From Planctomicrobium sp051465645 (lineage in GTDB: Bacteria; Planctomycetota; Planctomycetia; Planctomycetales; Planctomycetaceae): DNA of 64,000 bases. Below are positions 1 through 8,890 of the stretch, in pieces. The first letter of the stretch is position 1, and each line of letters begins with the position of its first letter. Location of the stretch: assembly GCF_051465645.1 (NCBI RefSeq), contig NZ_CP195790.1:1-64000 (forward strand), in the 5' to 3' direction. The notes below the pieces were generated by a model that made no database searches, was not told where the DNA came from, and was given only the letters and a program-made list of their open reading frames with translations. The position numbers and the translations under genes were made by a program.

Positions 1-1431
1 ATGCCACCCGTTTCATCCCCCAAACGTGCATTAGGCATTCATGGCAGTACATCTCCTCTTCAAGAACTCCGGACCGCCCTCCAGACGCATCTTGGCCCGC
101 GACGGTTTCAAAACTGGTTCGGTACCGGGTCACGTCTAAAGCTTGAAGATGAAGCCCTGACGCTCTGCGTGCAGAGTCCGTATCTGGTGAAGTGGATTCA
201 ACAACAGTTCGAACGCGATCTGTTGAAGATTGCCGCGAAAATTGTGGGACCAGATGTTCGGCTGCAGTATGAGATCGGTGCAGAAGTCTCTTTGACTCCG
301 GTTCCGGAGATGGTCGAGACTGCGCCTGCACCTCAGGCAAGCTTACCACGACGAACTGCAGCGGCACCGGCGCGACAGGCGACTCACGGTCGCGGAAAGC
401 GATTGTATTCCCTTGCCGATTTCGTCGTTGGGGATTGCAACTCGCTGGCTATGGCTGGCGTTCAGCAGTTCGTTGAAGACTCGGACACTGTGTCACCGCT
501 TTACCTGCACGGGGGCGTGGGGAACGGGAAGACACATCTGCTCGAAGGTCTTCGTGTGCGTTTGCGGAAAGAGTGTCCTCAGTTGCAGGTGATGCATCTG
601 ACAGCTGAGCACTTCTGTAATTACTTCTCGCAGGCACTTGCTTCACGAACACTGCCGAGTTTTCGAACAAAGTTTCGCAGCGTTGATGTGCTGCTGATTG
701 ACGACGTCGACTTTTTGGATGGCAAGAAAGGGTTTCAGGAAGAGTTCCTGCATACTCTGAAGCAATTCGAACAGGAAGGGCGGTCATTGGCGGTGACTTC
801 GAATCGTCATCCACGACTCCTGACGAATACGTCAGAAGAGTTGGTGAGTCGATTCCTGTCTGGGCTTGTTTGCCGTATTGAAGCGCCTGACGAAGCGACC
901 CGTAAGGAAATTGTGCAGCGTCGAGTGGCTCGTCTCAAGACGAAGTTTACTCCTGATGCGATTGAGCACATCGCCAAGCGATTCACCAGTAACGTCCGTG
1001 AGCTCGAAGGAGCAGTGAACGTTCTTTCGACATGGTCGCAAATGTCTGGTGGTCGTGTGACGGTGCAGATTGCCCGAAAGTTGCTCGGCCGTCTGGAACG
1101 AGACTGTGTTCGCCTGGTTCGTGTTGCCGATGTTGAATCCGCAGTTTGCGAATTCTTTAACGTCGAAACAGAACTGCTGCGGTCAAGTTCTCGCAAGCAG
1201 ACTGTCTCGCAGCCGCGTATGGTGGCCATGTACCTGTGCCGCAAAATGACTCAGTCTGCCTACAGTGAAATCGGGACGCATTTTGGTGGAAGAAATCACA
1301 GCACTGTGATGTCCGCTGAAAAGAAGATCGCTTCATTAGTCTCTGAGTCGAAGACGATTAAGATTGCATCTGAAACTTGGACGTTTCAGGAATTGATTCA
1401 AACACTTGAAGATCGCATTAAAGCAGCCTGA
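1..1431 (+). CDS. dnaA: Chromosomal replication initiator protein DnaA
   Basis: DnaA binds DnaA boxes at the origin, forms an ATP-dependent filament and melts the DNA. The 476-residue product has an N-terminal domain I (about 15-90), a short linker, an AAA+ core with Walker A GGVGNGKTH (about 170-178) and Walker B LLIDDVDFL (about 230-238), and a C-terminal helix-turn-helix domain (about 375-476). The C-terminal DnaA signature reads GGRNHSTV, whereas the usual form is GGRDHTTV or GGRDHSTV, so Asn432 stands where Asp is normal. The ATG is base 1 of the window, so upstream signals cannot be seen. No dnaN, recF or gyrB follows; the next gene is ispD. No cluster of TTATCCACA-like boxes is visible in the 311 bases downstream, so the origin is probably upstream of base 1. 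Identification is secure. Confidence 0.97.
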   Translation: MPPVSSPKRALGIHGSTSPLQELRTALQTHLGPRRFQNWFGTGSRLKLEDEALTLCVQSPYLVKWIQQQFERDLLKIAAKIVGPDVRLQYEIGAEVSLTPVPEMVETAPAPQASLPRRTAAAPARQATHGRGKRLYSLADFVVGDCNSLAMAGVQQFVEDSDTVSPLYLHGGVGNGKTHLLEGLRVRLRKECPQLQVMHLTAEHFCNYFSQALASRTLPSFRTKFRSVDVLLIDDVDFLDGKKGFQEEFLHTLKQFEQEGRSLAVTSNRHPRLLTNTSEELVSRFLSGLVCRIEAPDEATRKEIVQRRVARLKTKFTPDAIEHIAKRFTSNVRELEGAVNVLSTWSQMSGGRVTVQIARKLLGRLERDCVRLVRVADVESAVCEFFNVETELLRSSSRKQTVSQPRMVAMYLCRKMTQSAYSEIGTHFGGRNHSTVMSAEKKIASLVSESKTIKIASETWTFQELIQTLEDRIKAA

Positions 1432-1742
1432 CCAGATCTCCTGGTTGGTGGCAAGCGGTTTTCTTCGTCTGCTGTTTTCTGAACGGATTCTGTTCCAGCA
1501 GATGAATCAGTGGTGTTGACCAGACAGGTCCCCACGGTGTTTTCCAAATCACACACACGGCTCATCGCACCGTTGAATACTCTGGAAGAATTTCCGGCGT
1601 GTTGTGGTGTCCGTCGTCGTTGCCTATCTTGATAGTTGGGTTCGCGGACTTGGCGGCCGTGGAAAGTTGGCGCTGTTCTCCTTCTGTTTGAAGAGAGCAG
1701 CGCGATGTCTGCGATTCAACTTCTATCTGAAATTGCATCTAC

Positions 1743-2492
1743 ATGGCACGGTTTGCTGTCATTCTTGCTGCTGCTGGTAAGAGCTCCCGGTTTGGCGAGT
1801 CTCGTCACAAGAAGCCATTTATTGAGCTGAAGGGGCGGCCGGTTTGGGTTCGTTCTCTTGAACCATTTCATCAGCATCCCGATGTTGTTCAGACTGTGAT
1901 TGTCGTGTCGGCTGAAGATCTCGAATGGTTTCGGGAGAAGTTTCAGGCGAACTTGGCGTTCATGAATGTCGATGTTGTCGCTGGCGGTGCTGAACGAGCG
2001 GATTCCGTCCAGAATGCTTTGGCGCATATCCGCGCAGATGTCGATTTCGTGGCCGTGCATGATGCGGCCCGTCCGTTGCTTGTCAAAAAGTGGGTGGAAG
2101 ATGTCTTTGCTGCTGCGGAGAAGTCCGGCGCGGCGATTCCTGCCTCACCAATCGTCAGCACGATTAAACGGGTTGCTCAGGGAACGATCTCTGAAACGGT
2201 CTCTCGTGAAAACTTATGGGGAGCACAGACTCCTCAGGTGTTTCGCCGGACGCTGTTGATGGAAGCATACGCCAGGCGAGACGGCTTTGTTGCAACCGAT
2301 GAGGCCCAACTGGTTGAGCGGATCGGGCACCCGGTTTCGATTGTGGAATGCCCGGCGTTGAACCTGAAGATCACCACGCAGGATGACTTTCGCATGGCCG
2401 AAGTGTTGTTGGATGTGCTTCCGAAAGAGTCATTCCTCGGAAATCTGCATCCCTTCGCAGACGACAATCCGCACCTCTTCCGGGATCTGTAG
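1743..2492 (+). CDS. ispD: 2-C-methyl-D-erythritol 4-phosphate cytidylyltransferase IspD
   Basis: IspD transfers CMP from CTP to 2-C-methyl-D-erythritol 4-phosphate in the non-mevalonate isoprenoid pathway and is cytosolic. The 249-residue product starts with the nucleotide-binding loop LAAAGKSSRFG (residues 7-17). It carries the family motif VHDAARP (about 103-109) and the C-terminal LNLKITTQDDF segment that closes the active site. Length is close to the usual 230-240. The chosen ATG places the loop near the N-terminus as in homologues, but no convincing Shine-Dalgarno precedes it. The gene stands alone between dnaA and an ABC module. IspF is not fused or adjacent. Confidence 0.95.
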   Translation: MARFAVILAAAGKSSRFGESRHKKPFIELKGRPVWVRSLEPFHQHPDVVQTVIVVSAEDLEWFREKFQANLAFMNVDVVAGGAERADSVQNALAHIRADVDFVAVHDAARPLLVKKWVEDVFAAAEKSGAAIPASPIVSTIKRVAQGTISETVSRENLWGAQTPQVFRRTLLMEAYARRDGFVATDEAQLVERIGHPVSIVECPALNLKITTQDDFRMAEVLLDVLPKESFLGNLHPFADDNPHLFRDL

Positions 2493-2889
2493 CCGATCCC
2501 GCTGCCTTCTTCGTTTCTCTATTGAAGCAAGTGACTTTTGGGTTTCAGGCTGAACCGGGACTGGTTGCGACAAGTTTTGAGAAATTTCAAAATTTGAGCC
2601 CGGAGTTCGCCGTCACCGGAAACTGGTCAGTCATCAACATGACCGACCTGCGCGCGAGGTTCTCGCATCTCACTATCGACACTGCTTCTTCCGCAGTGAA
2701 TGCCACGTGGGAGGTGGAAACGGGATCAGCTGACTTTGCAGTATCAAAGGTGAGAGCACTCTGTCGCCCTTGCGTCGTAACCCATGAACTGAATAGGTTG
2801 TTCATCTTACAACGGTTCGGCTATGCTGATCCGTTCTTGAGTTTCAGAATTGCCATCAGGTTTCGCTTCCTCCAGGAGGAATTTTCCCG
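2493..2889. other. 397-base intergenic region before the ABC module
   Basis: This region holds no gene I can support. A plus-strand frame with a TTG start stays open through most of it, but the deduced peptide has no recognisable domain, signal or low-complexity pattern, and it runs into the next gene. The last 20 bases contain a strong ribosome binding site, GGAGGA, nine bases before the ATG of the ABC ATPase. No clear hairpin terminator for ispD was seen. Confidence 0.5.
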
Positions 2890-3630
2890 ATGACCGAACG
2901 TCCATCGCAGAACGCCATGATTGAGGCGTTAGGACTCAGCAAATATTACGGTCCATTTATCGCGACTGAAAATGTGACGTTCTCCGTTCCAGCGGGGCAA
3001 GTTGCCGCGTTTCTCGGGCCCAACGGGGCAGGGAAATCGACGACAATGAAACTCCTGACAGGCTTTCTTTCACCGAGTGAAGGAACCGCCCGAATTGGTG
3101 GTCACGATGTGACGACCGATCGAATTGAAGCGAGCAAGCTTGTCGGCTATCTCCCGGAAAACGGGCCGCTTTATAACGAGATGACTCCGCAGAGTCTTTT
3201 GAAATATCTTGGTCAGGCTCGCGGTATGTCGAGCACGCAGCTCAAGCAGCGGATGGAGTTCGTCGCGGCGCGATGTTCTCTGGAAGACGTTTGGGGCAAG
3301 CAGATCAGCAAGCTGTCTCGAGGGTATCGCCAGCGCGTCGGGATGGCCCATGCGTTGCTACATGATCCTCAGGTGTTGATTCTCGACGAACCAACCAGTG
3401 GGCTCGATCCAAATCAGACGTTTCAGGTTCGCGAACTGATTCGTGAGCTGGCCAAGTCCAAGACCATTCTGCTGTCGACTCACATTCTTTCTGAAGTCGA
3501 GGCAGTCTGTGATCGGGTGATTCTGATCAATCGAGGACGAATTATTCTCGATGGAAATGTGGAACAGATGCGAGGAGATCAGGCGAATCTCGAAACCCGC
3601 TTCCGGCAGTTGACCGGCGGGGCCGCATAG
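2890..3630 (+). CDS. ABC transporter ATP-binding protein, GldA/CcmA type
   Basis: This is the ATPase subunit of an ABC-2 type exporter, working on the cytoplasmic side of the permease encoded next. The 246-residue product has Walker A GPNGAGKS (43-50), the signature LSRGYRQR, Walker B LILDEPTSGLDP and the H-loop LSTHILSEVE, so all catalytic elements are intact. The ATG follows GGAGGA at good spacing. It is the first gene of a three-gene plus-strand module: ATPase, permease/GldG fusion, DUF4340 protein. The same order of functions occurs in the gldA/gldF/gldG gliding-motility ABC system of Bacteroidetes and in many non-gliding bacteria. The substrate is unknown, and a motility role should not be assumed. 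Confidence 0.93.
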   Translation: MTERPSQNAMIEALGLSKYYGPFIATENVTFSVPAGQVAAFLGPNGAGKSTTMKLLTGFLSPSEGTARIGGHDVTTDRIEASKLVGYLPENGPLYNEMTPQSLLKYLGQARGMSSTQLKQRMEFVAARCSLEDVWGKQISKLSRGYRQRVGMAHALLHDPQVLILDEPTSGLDPNQTFQVRELIRELAKSKTILLSTHILSEVEAVCDRVILINRGRIILDGNVEQMRGDQANLETRFRQLTGGAA

Positions 3631-3784
3631 TTCGTGGAATTTCCATCGTTCGTTTGAAACAACCTTCAACCTGAAACCGTCGGTCGGATGCATCTTCTGG
3701 ATGCGGAGATTCTGGTTTGTGCTCTGACTCTGGGCACGAGTGAGACTGAATTCGACGCGGTGCAAGCAAGCAAAGTGAATCACA

Positions 3785-6448
3785 ATGGATTTGAACGTTG
3801 TGCTCGCTGTTTTTAAGCGGAATGTCGCCAGCTATTTCTCCGGGATGCTGGGCTATCTGTTTATCGTTGTCTTCGTTGTCGCAGGAGCGTTTCTTGCGTT
3901 CAACGATCAGTTCTTCGCGAATAATCTGGCGAACCTTGATCAGCTCAGCAGTCGGTTTCCGCTGTTGCTGTTGTTCATTGTTCCTGCAATCACAATGACC
4001 GCCTGGTCCGATGAGCGGAAGCTCGGGACGGACGAGTTGCTGTTCACGTTGCCAGCATCCGACTTCTCGATTCTTCTCGGGAAATATCTGGCCGTGCTGG
4101 CCGTCTATACCGTCGCTTTGCTGTTCTCACTGACACATGCTTTTGTGCTGGCAAGTCTGGGGAATCCGGATTGGGGGCTGATTGCGACCACCTACTTCGG
4201 GTACTGGCTGGCCGGTGGAGCATTGCTTTCGGCAGGGATGTTTGCGTCCGTTTTGACGAACAGCTCAACCGTTGCATTTGTTCTGGGTGCGGTCATCTGT
4301 TCCATTCCGGTCTTCATCGACAGCGTGCCGGGTGTGCAGCTGTTCCTGAAAGATCGTCTGCATGTGAATGAGCCGCTGAGTGTCGCCGGGCATCTGCAAG
4401 GCTTCACGTCTGGCAAAGTTGCCTACAGCAGTATCTTCTACTTCGTCGGTCTGTCTGCATTCTTTCTCTATCTGAACGCAGTGATGATTGCCCGACGTCA
4501 TTGGGCCGGTGGTAAGAATGCCGGTTCAATGAGTGCGCAGTACCTGTTGCGAGTTGCGTGTCTGGCGGTCGCTTTGTTGAGTCTGACATACACCTTCGCG
4601 ACTGCCGGTAACAGTGCAGACTCAACGACAGAACAGTTGCATACACTCGCCCCTTCGACTCTCGAAATCCTGAATGCGATTCCTGCTGACAAGCCAGTGA
4701 CGATTCAGGCATTCATCTCGCCAGAAGTGCCACAGGACTTCGTGGCGATCCGGAAGGATCTGATTAACAAGCTGGTTGAGTACGACAAGCGCGGTGGCAA
4801 TCGCGTGCAGTTGCGACTCGTTGATGTCGACCCATTTTCACCGGCTTCAGAACAGGCGGAAGCGCTGGGGATCAGTGCTCGTCCATTGCAGAGTGAGCAG
4901 GGCGGACGTCTCTCTCGTAACGATGTCTATCTAGGCGTTGTCTTGACCAGCGGCTTCGATAGTGTCGCGATCCCGTTCTTTGATCGTGGAACTCCAATTG
5001 AATACGAATTGACCCGTTCAATCGGGACAATTTCTTCGGAGAAACGCCGCGTCGTCGGGGTACTAAATACAGATGCCAAAGTGATGGGCGGATTGGATAT
5101 GCAATCCTTCCGGCAGTTGCCTGAGTGGCAGATCGTCACTGAACTGAAGAAGCAGTATGAATTGAAAGACATCTCGGCAGATGAACCGATCACTGCTGAG
5201 ATGGACGTGCTGATTGCCATCCTGCCATCATCTCTCACCGAACCGCAGATGGTGAACCTGGTGAACTACGTTGATTCAGGCAAGCCGGTTCTCATCTTCG
5301 ATGACCCGGTGCCGGTTTGGGGTGCGAACAACATGGGGACAGGCATCTCCTGGGCTCCATTGGAACCTAAACCAAGTGCCGGTGGCATGGGCATGATGGG
5401 AATGCAGAGTCAGCCACAGCCGAAGGCCGACGGCGGAAAGGCAACCAGTCTGCTGCAGGCACTGGGGATCAAGTGGGATGTCAGCAAGAGCTTGTTTGAT
5501 GTCTATAACCCACATCCTCGTTTTGCAGAGACCTTCCCGAAAGAGTTGATGTTTATTGATGGTCGCGAAGGCGTGAACAATGCCGATCCGATCACATCTG
5601 GTCTGCAGGAACTGATTACGTTCTCGCCTGGATTCGTGGCCGAGCGTGACAGCAATGTTGAACTCGACTGGCTGTTGAAATCCCGAAAGGGAAGCAGCGG
5701 GGTCAACCTGTGGGATCAGATTACACAGGCTGGATTCATGGGGGGACGAAACTATGTCTTCGACGTTCCTCACAAGCCAGATGACCAGACCTATGTGATG
5801 GCGGCCCGAATTAAGGGCAAAGACGGCAAGAAGACGAACGCCATCTTTGTCGCAGACATCGACATTGTTCACGACAACATGTTTCAGGTTTGGCAGCAGC
5901 AGTTGCTCGACTTGAAAATCGACAACGTTCTCTTTGTGCTGAACTGTGTCGACTCACTGACTGGTGACGAACAGTACATCGATCTGCGAAAGCGACGTGC
6001 TGTTCACCGGACACTGCGTGTTCTGGAGAACCGTAAGAAGGAGTTCGAAGTTCAGCGTCAGGAGCAGATTTCCAAAGCTGACGTTGCCGCTGAGAATGAA
6101 CTTGCTGACGCGAAGACACGTCTGGAAGCAATCCTCAAGGATTTGCGTAAAGATCTGGAAAAGGGAAATGTCGACGTCAGCACGGTTCAGGTTCGTTTGC
6201 AGAATGCGACCGAAGCTGAAAATCGCAAGCTGTTGCAGCGTGAGAAAGAAATTGAACGCGAAAAGAACGAAACGGTTCGTCGCGTCAAAATGGAAACCGA
6301 ACAGGATATTCGTCGCATTGAACGCGGGATCTGGAGTTGGGCGGTCTTTATTCCACCGCTCCCGGCCATCATCCTGGGTGCCATTGTGTTGATTTCGCGG
6401 GTTGTTGATGAGCGGAAGGGAATTGCTTCCGACCGATTGCGAAGTTAG
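3785..6448 (+). CDS. ABC-2 permease fused to a GldG-like domain
   Basis: The 887-residue membrane protein joins two parts that are separate in the Gld system. Residues about 1-240 form an ABC-2 permease with six hydrophobic segments, including the GMLGYLFIVVFVVAGAFLAF span near the start. After a further span near 255-275 comes a large extracytoplasmic GldG-like domain (about 280-700) with the typical start TLAPSTLEILNAIP and a later ILPSSLTEPQ region. Residues about 735-845 are charged and heptad-like, probably a coiled coil. A last span (about 850-872) anchors the C-terminus. A Met/Gly-rich patch (GGMGMMGMQSQ) interrupts the domain near residue 535. The gene lies 154 bases after the ATPase and is followed closely by the DUF4340 gene. 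Substrate unknown. Confidence 0.88.
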   Translation: MDLNVVLAVFKRNVASYFSGMLGYLFIVVFVVAGAFLAFNDQFFANNLANLDQLSSRFPLLLLFIVPAITMTAWSDERKLGTDELLFTLPASDFSILLGKYLAVLAVYTVALLFSLTHAFVLASLGNPDWGLIATTYFGYWLAGGALLSAGMFASVLTNSSTVAFVLGAVICSIPVFIDSVPGVQLFLKDRLHVNEPLSVAGHLQGFTSGKVAYSSIFYFVGLSAFFLYLNAVMIARRHWAGGKNAGSMSAQYLLRVACLAVALLSLTYTFATAGNSADSTTEQLHTLAPSTLEILNAIPADKPVTIQAFISPEVPQDFVAIRKDLINKLVEYDKRGGNRVQLRLVDVDPFSPASEQAEALGISARPLQSEQGGRLSRNDVYLGVVLTSGFDSVAIPFFDRGTPIEYELTRSIGTISSEKRRVVGVLNTDAKVMGGLDMQSFRQLPEWQIVTELKKQYELKDISADEPITAEMDVLIAILPSSLTEPQMVNLVNYVDSGKPVLIFDDPVPVWGANNMGTGISWAPLEPKPSAGGMGMMGMQSQPQPKADGGKATSLLQALGIKWDVSKSLFDVYNPHPRFAETFPKELMFIDGREGVNNADPITSGLQELITFSPGFVAERDSNVELDWLLKSRKGSSGVNLWDQITQAGFMGGRNYVFDVPHKPDDQTYVMAARIKGKDGKKTNAIFVADIDIVHDNMFQVWQQQLLDLKIDNVLFVLNCVDSLTGDEQYIDLRKRRAVHRTLRVLENRKKEFEVQRQEQISKADVAAENELADAKTRLEAILKDLRKDLEKGNVDVSTVQVRLQNATEAENRKLLQREKEIEREKNETVRRVKMETEQDIRRIERGIWSWAVFIPPLPAIILGAIVLISRVVDERKGIASDRLRS

Positions 6449-6522
6449 TCGACATTGCAGGCAGTTTCTCCTCCCAAATTCATTGACGAACTCAGCGAGT
6501 GTTTCGCACGAGGAATATTTTG

Positions 6523-8487
6523 ATGACTCAGACGATAAAAACCCTCCTCTTCGTCGTCATGGCGGCCATTTCAATTGGCGTTGCCGCGGGGACGTATTAC
6601 GCCAACCGTCCAGTTGATCTTGATGATTTTGTGGACGTCGGCGAGAAGTTCTATCCGAACTTTGAAGACCCGAACGAGGCGACTGGTTTACAGGTCGCTG
6701 CCTATCAGGAAGAGACCGGAAAGACTGAACTCTTCAAGGTTGATGTGAAGAATGGTCTGTGGCGAATTCCAACGCACCATGACTATCCAGCAGATGCTCA
6801 GGATCGTCTTTCTAAGGCTGCGGCCTCGATGGTTGGTGTCACACGACTGGCACTGGGCGAGCGTACGAAAGCTGCCCATAAGAAATATGATCTGATTGAT
6901 CCGCTGGACAAAGACGCCAGCACTGAAGGCCGCGGCGATCGCGTCACCTTGTATAAAGGGGATGCTGTTCTGGTCGACTTCATTGTTGGGAAGAAAGTCG
7001 AAAACTCCAACAATTTGTATTACGTCCGCCGTGCTGATGAAGATCGGTTCTATACAGCTGATCTGGGACAGTTCGACGTCTCGACGAAATTCTCCGACTG
7101 GATCAAGCAGGACGTTCTGGAAATCCGTCCGGACGACGTGAAAGAAATCCTCATTGGTCGGTACTTCGTTGACGAAGTTCAGGGCAAGGTTGTTCCTCAA
7201 GAAACAATCGATCTGAAACGTGGCGGAGAGCAAGGGGAATGGGAACTTGAAGGTCTCAAGAAAGACAAAGAGAAGCTGAAGGCGTCTGAGATTACCAATC
7301 TCGTCTCTGCTCTCGATGGATTGCAGATCGTCGGTGTCCGTCCGAAGCCACCTGGCTTGAGTGCCGCGCTGAAAGGGGATGCTGACACCATCTCGATCGA
7401 CCCGTTTGTTCAACGGGATATGGTTGAGAAAGGGGTCTTCATCAACCGACGCAATGAGTTTGTTTACAACGAAGGAAAGGTCAATGTTGGCCTGAACAAC
7501 GGCGTGAACTACGAACTCGGGTTTGGGGAAGAGTTCACAGGCTCCGAGTTCGATATCGAAGTCGGTCAGCCAGCGACCAAGCCAGCTGAAGAGGCAGCGA
7601 AGATCGCCGAAGAAGTTGAAAAGAAGGATGGCGAGAAGAAGGAAGACGGTAAACCGGCTGACGACAAGCAGGAAGACGGCAAGAAGACCAGTCGCTATCT
7701 GTTTGTGACAGCGTTCTTCGACAAGGATCTGTTGGGGCCAGCACCAACTGCGCCGGTCAAACCAGAGCCACCGAAGGAAGAAGCCAAGCCGGAAGAGCCG
7801 AAAGCCGACGAATCGAAGTCTGACGAGAAGAAGGCGGACACTGCGAAGGCGGATGCTAAGCCGGAAGACGCTGAGAAGAAGGACGAGAAGCCTTCTGACA
7901 AGCCAGCAGAAAAGCCTGTTGACAAGAAGGCTGAATATGAAAAGGCTCTCGAAGAGTTCAAAATTCAGTCAGAAGTGTACGAGCTGCAGAAGAAGGATTA
8001 TGAGGCCAAGGTGAAGGCAGGCGAAGAACGTGTCGCTGAGCTGAACCGCCGGTTTGCTGACTGGTACTATGTCATTCCAGAAGACCTGTTCCTGAAGCTG
8101 AAGCTGCAGCGAGCCAACCTCGTCGAAGCAGCTCCGGCACAATCTCCAGACGCACCGAAAGCTGATGGGACAATGCCAGCAGTTGAGAAACCAGCGGTGA
8201 AACCAGCAGATCCGCAGCCAGTGTCAGAGAAGCCTGAGGCTATGAAACCTGCCCCAGAGAAACCTGCTGATGGAAAGCCGGAAGAGAAGCCAGCTGACGC
8301 TAAGCCAGCTGCAGAGAAGGCTCCAGCTGGAGACAAAGCGGAAATGAAAGCCCCGGCGGACGAGAAGAAAACGCCACAGGTTGATGAGAAGAAACCTGAG
8401 CCAACCGGAACAGAAGAGTCCAAACCGGCTGCTTCCGAATCGAAAGAAGAACCGAAACCTGCTCCTGCAGAACCGGCAGCCAACTAA
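6523..8487 (+). CDS. DUF4340 domain protein with long Lys/Ala/Pro-rich tail
   Basis: This is the third member of the ABC/Gld-like module. I chose the ATG at 6523 because GAGG stands nine bases before it; a GTG 24 bases upstream lacks such a site. The product (654 residues) starts with one hydrophobic span (about 5-25) that anchors it in the membrane, followed by a DUF4340 domain with repeated beta-rich units (about 45-340). After about residue 345 it becomes highly charged and repetitive, rich in Lys, Glu, Ala and Pro with many KPA and EKP steps. An island of predicted helix (about 470-535, including the WYYVIPEDLFLKLK segment) interrupts the tail, so the DUF4340 fold may be split by the insert. 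The tail looks disordered and may reach through the periplasm. A strong terminator follows. Confidence 0.85.
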   Translation: MTQTIKTLLFVVMAAISIGVAAGTYYANRPVDLDDFVDVGEKFYPNFEDPNEATGLQVAAYQEETGKTELFKVDVKNGLWRIPTHHDYPADAQDRLSKAAASMVGVTRLALGERTKAAHKKYDLIDPLDKDASTEGRGDRVTLYKGDAVLVDFIVGKKVENSNNLYYVRRADEDRFYTADLGQFDVSTKFSDWIKQDVLEIRPDDVKEILIGRYFVDEVQGKVVPQETIDLKRGGEQGEWELEGLKKDKEKLKASEITNLVSALDGLQIVGVRPKPPGLSAALKGDADTISIDPFVQRDMVEKGVFINRRNEFVYNEGKVNVGLNNGVNYELGFGEEFTGSEFDIEVGQPATKPAEEAAKIAEEVEKKDGEKKEDGKPADDKQEDGKKTSRYLFVTAFFDKDLLGPAPTAPVKPEPPKEEAKPEEPKADESKSDEKKADTAKADAKPEDAEKKDEKPSDKPAEKPVDKKAEYEKALEEFKIQSEVYELQKKDYEAKVKAGEERVAELNRRFADWYYVIPEDLFLKLKLQRANLVEAAPAQSPDAPKADGTMPAVEKPAVKPADPQPVSEKPEAMKPAPEKPADGKPEEKPADAKPAAEKAPAGDKAEMKAPADEKKTPQVDEKKPEPTGTEESKPAASESKEEPKPAPAEPAAN

Positions 8488-8513
8488 AGTTATTTCGAAT
8501 CGAGCCCCTGTTT

Positions 8514-8546
8514 CGAGCCCCATTGAACCGGGGCTCGATTTTTTTT
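8514..8546 (+). terminator. Rho-independent terminator of the ABC/DUF4340 module
   Basis: A perfect 8-bp stem (CGAGCCCC paired with GGGGCTCG) closes an 8-base loop and is followed directly by A and eight T residues. It lies 27 bases after the DUF4340 stop codon and points plus, so it probably ends the three-gene transcript. Confidence 0.9.
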
Positions 8547-8558
8547 GTTGAACTCATC

Positions 8559-8589
8559 TGAGTCACTCCGTTTCAGAATGGGTGACTCA
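8559..8589. repeat. Inverted repeat with 8-bp arms in the 344-base gap
   Basis: TGAGTCAC at 8559-8566 is perfectly complementary to GTGACTCA at 8582-8589 across a 15-base loop. It lies just after the terminator, in a gene-free stretch from 8547 to 8890. A short T-rich run follows, so it could be a second, weaker terminator or a protein-binding site. The rest of the gap shows no gene or recognised RNA. Confidence 0.45.
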
Positions 8590-8890
8590 ACTTTCTTCCG
8601 TTCGGCTGGGGTGAACGACGAATTTCGCTGAATATTCACCCTCTTGATGTCTGCGCTGTTTTCTCGAAATTCAGGGTCGAGAAGTCTTCTTTTTGAGTCA
8701 GAAGCACTCTGAACGGCACGAAATTTGGGGCAGAGCGATAAGACGGATTGCCGAGAGAAATGCAACTTGGAATAATTCGTGAACCGGTATTTCAATTGCC
8801 GATGTTGATTTGAGCAAAGTATTGGACTGACACCCAGATTCAATTAGACGTTCTGATTCGTACTCAACCTTGTGCAGAGATGCTGTTCTA

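Noticed and set aside
1432..1742. Replication origin between dnaA and ispD
   Set aside because: No TTATCCACA-like boxes or AT-rich unwinding element was seen; the origin is more likely before base 1.
2522..2893. Open plus-strand frame of 123 residues before the ABC ATPase
   Set aside because: TTG start, no domain or signal, random-looking composition, and its end overlaps the next gene's start.
5276..5872. Minus-strand frame of 198 residues inside the permease gene
   Set aside because: Antisense shadow of a clear gene, without motif or ribosome site.
7695..8483. Ser/Phe/Gly-rich minus-strand frames opposite the DUF4340 tail
   Set aside because: They mirror the Lys/Ala/Pro-rich coding repeats and are a codon-bias artefact.
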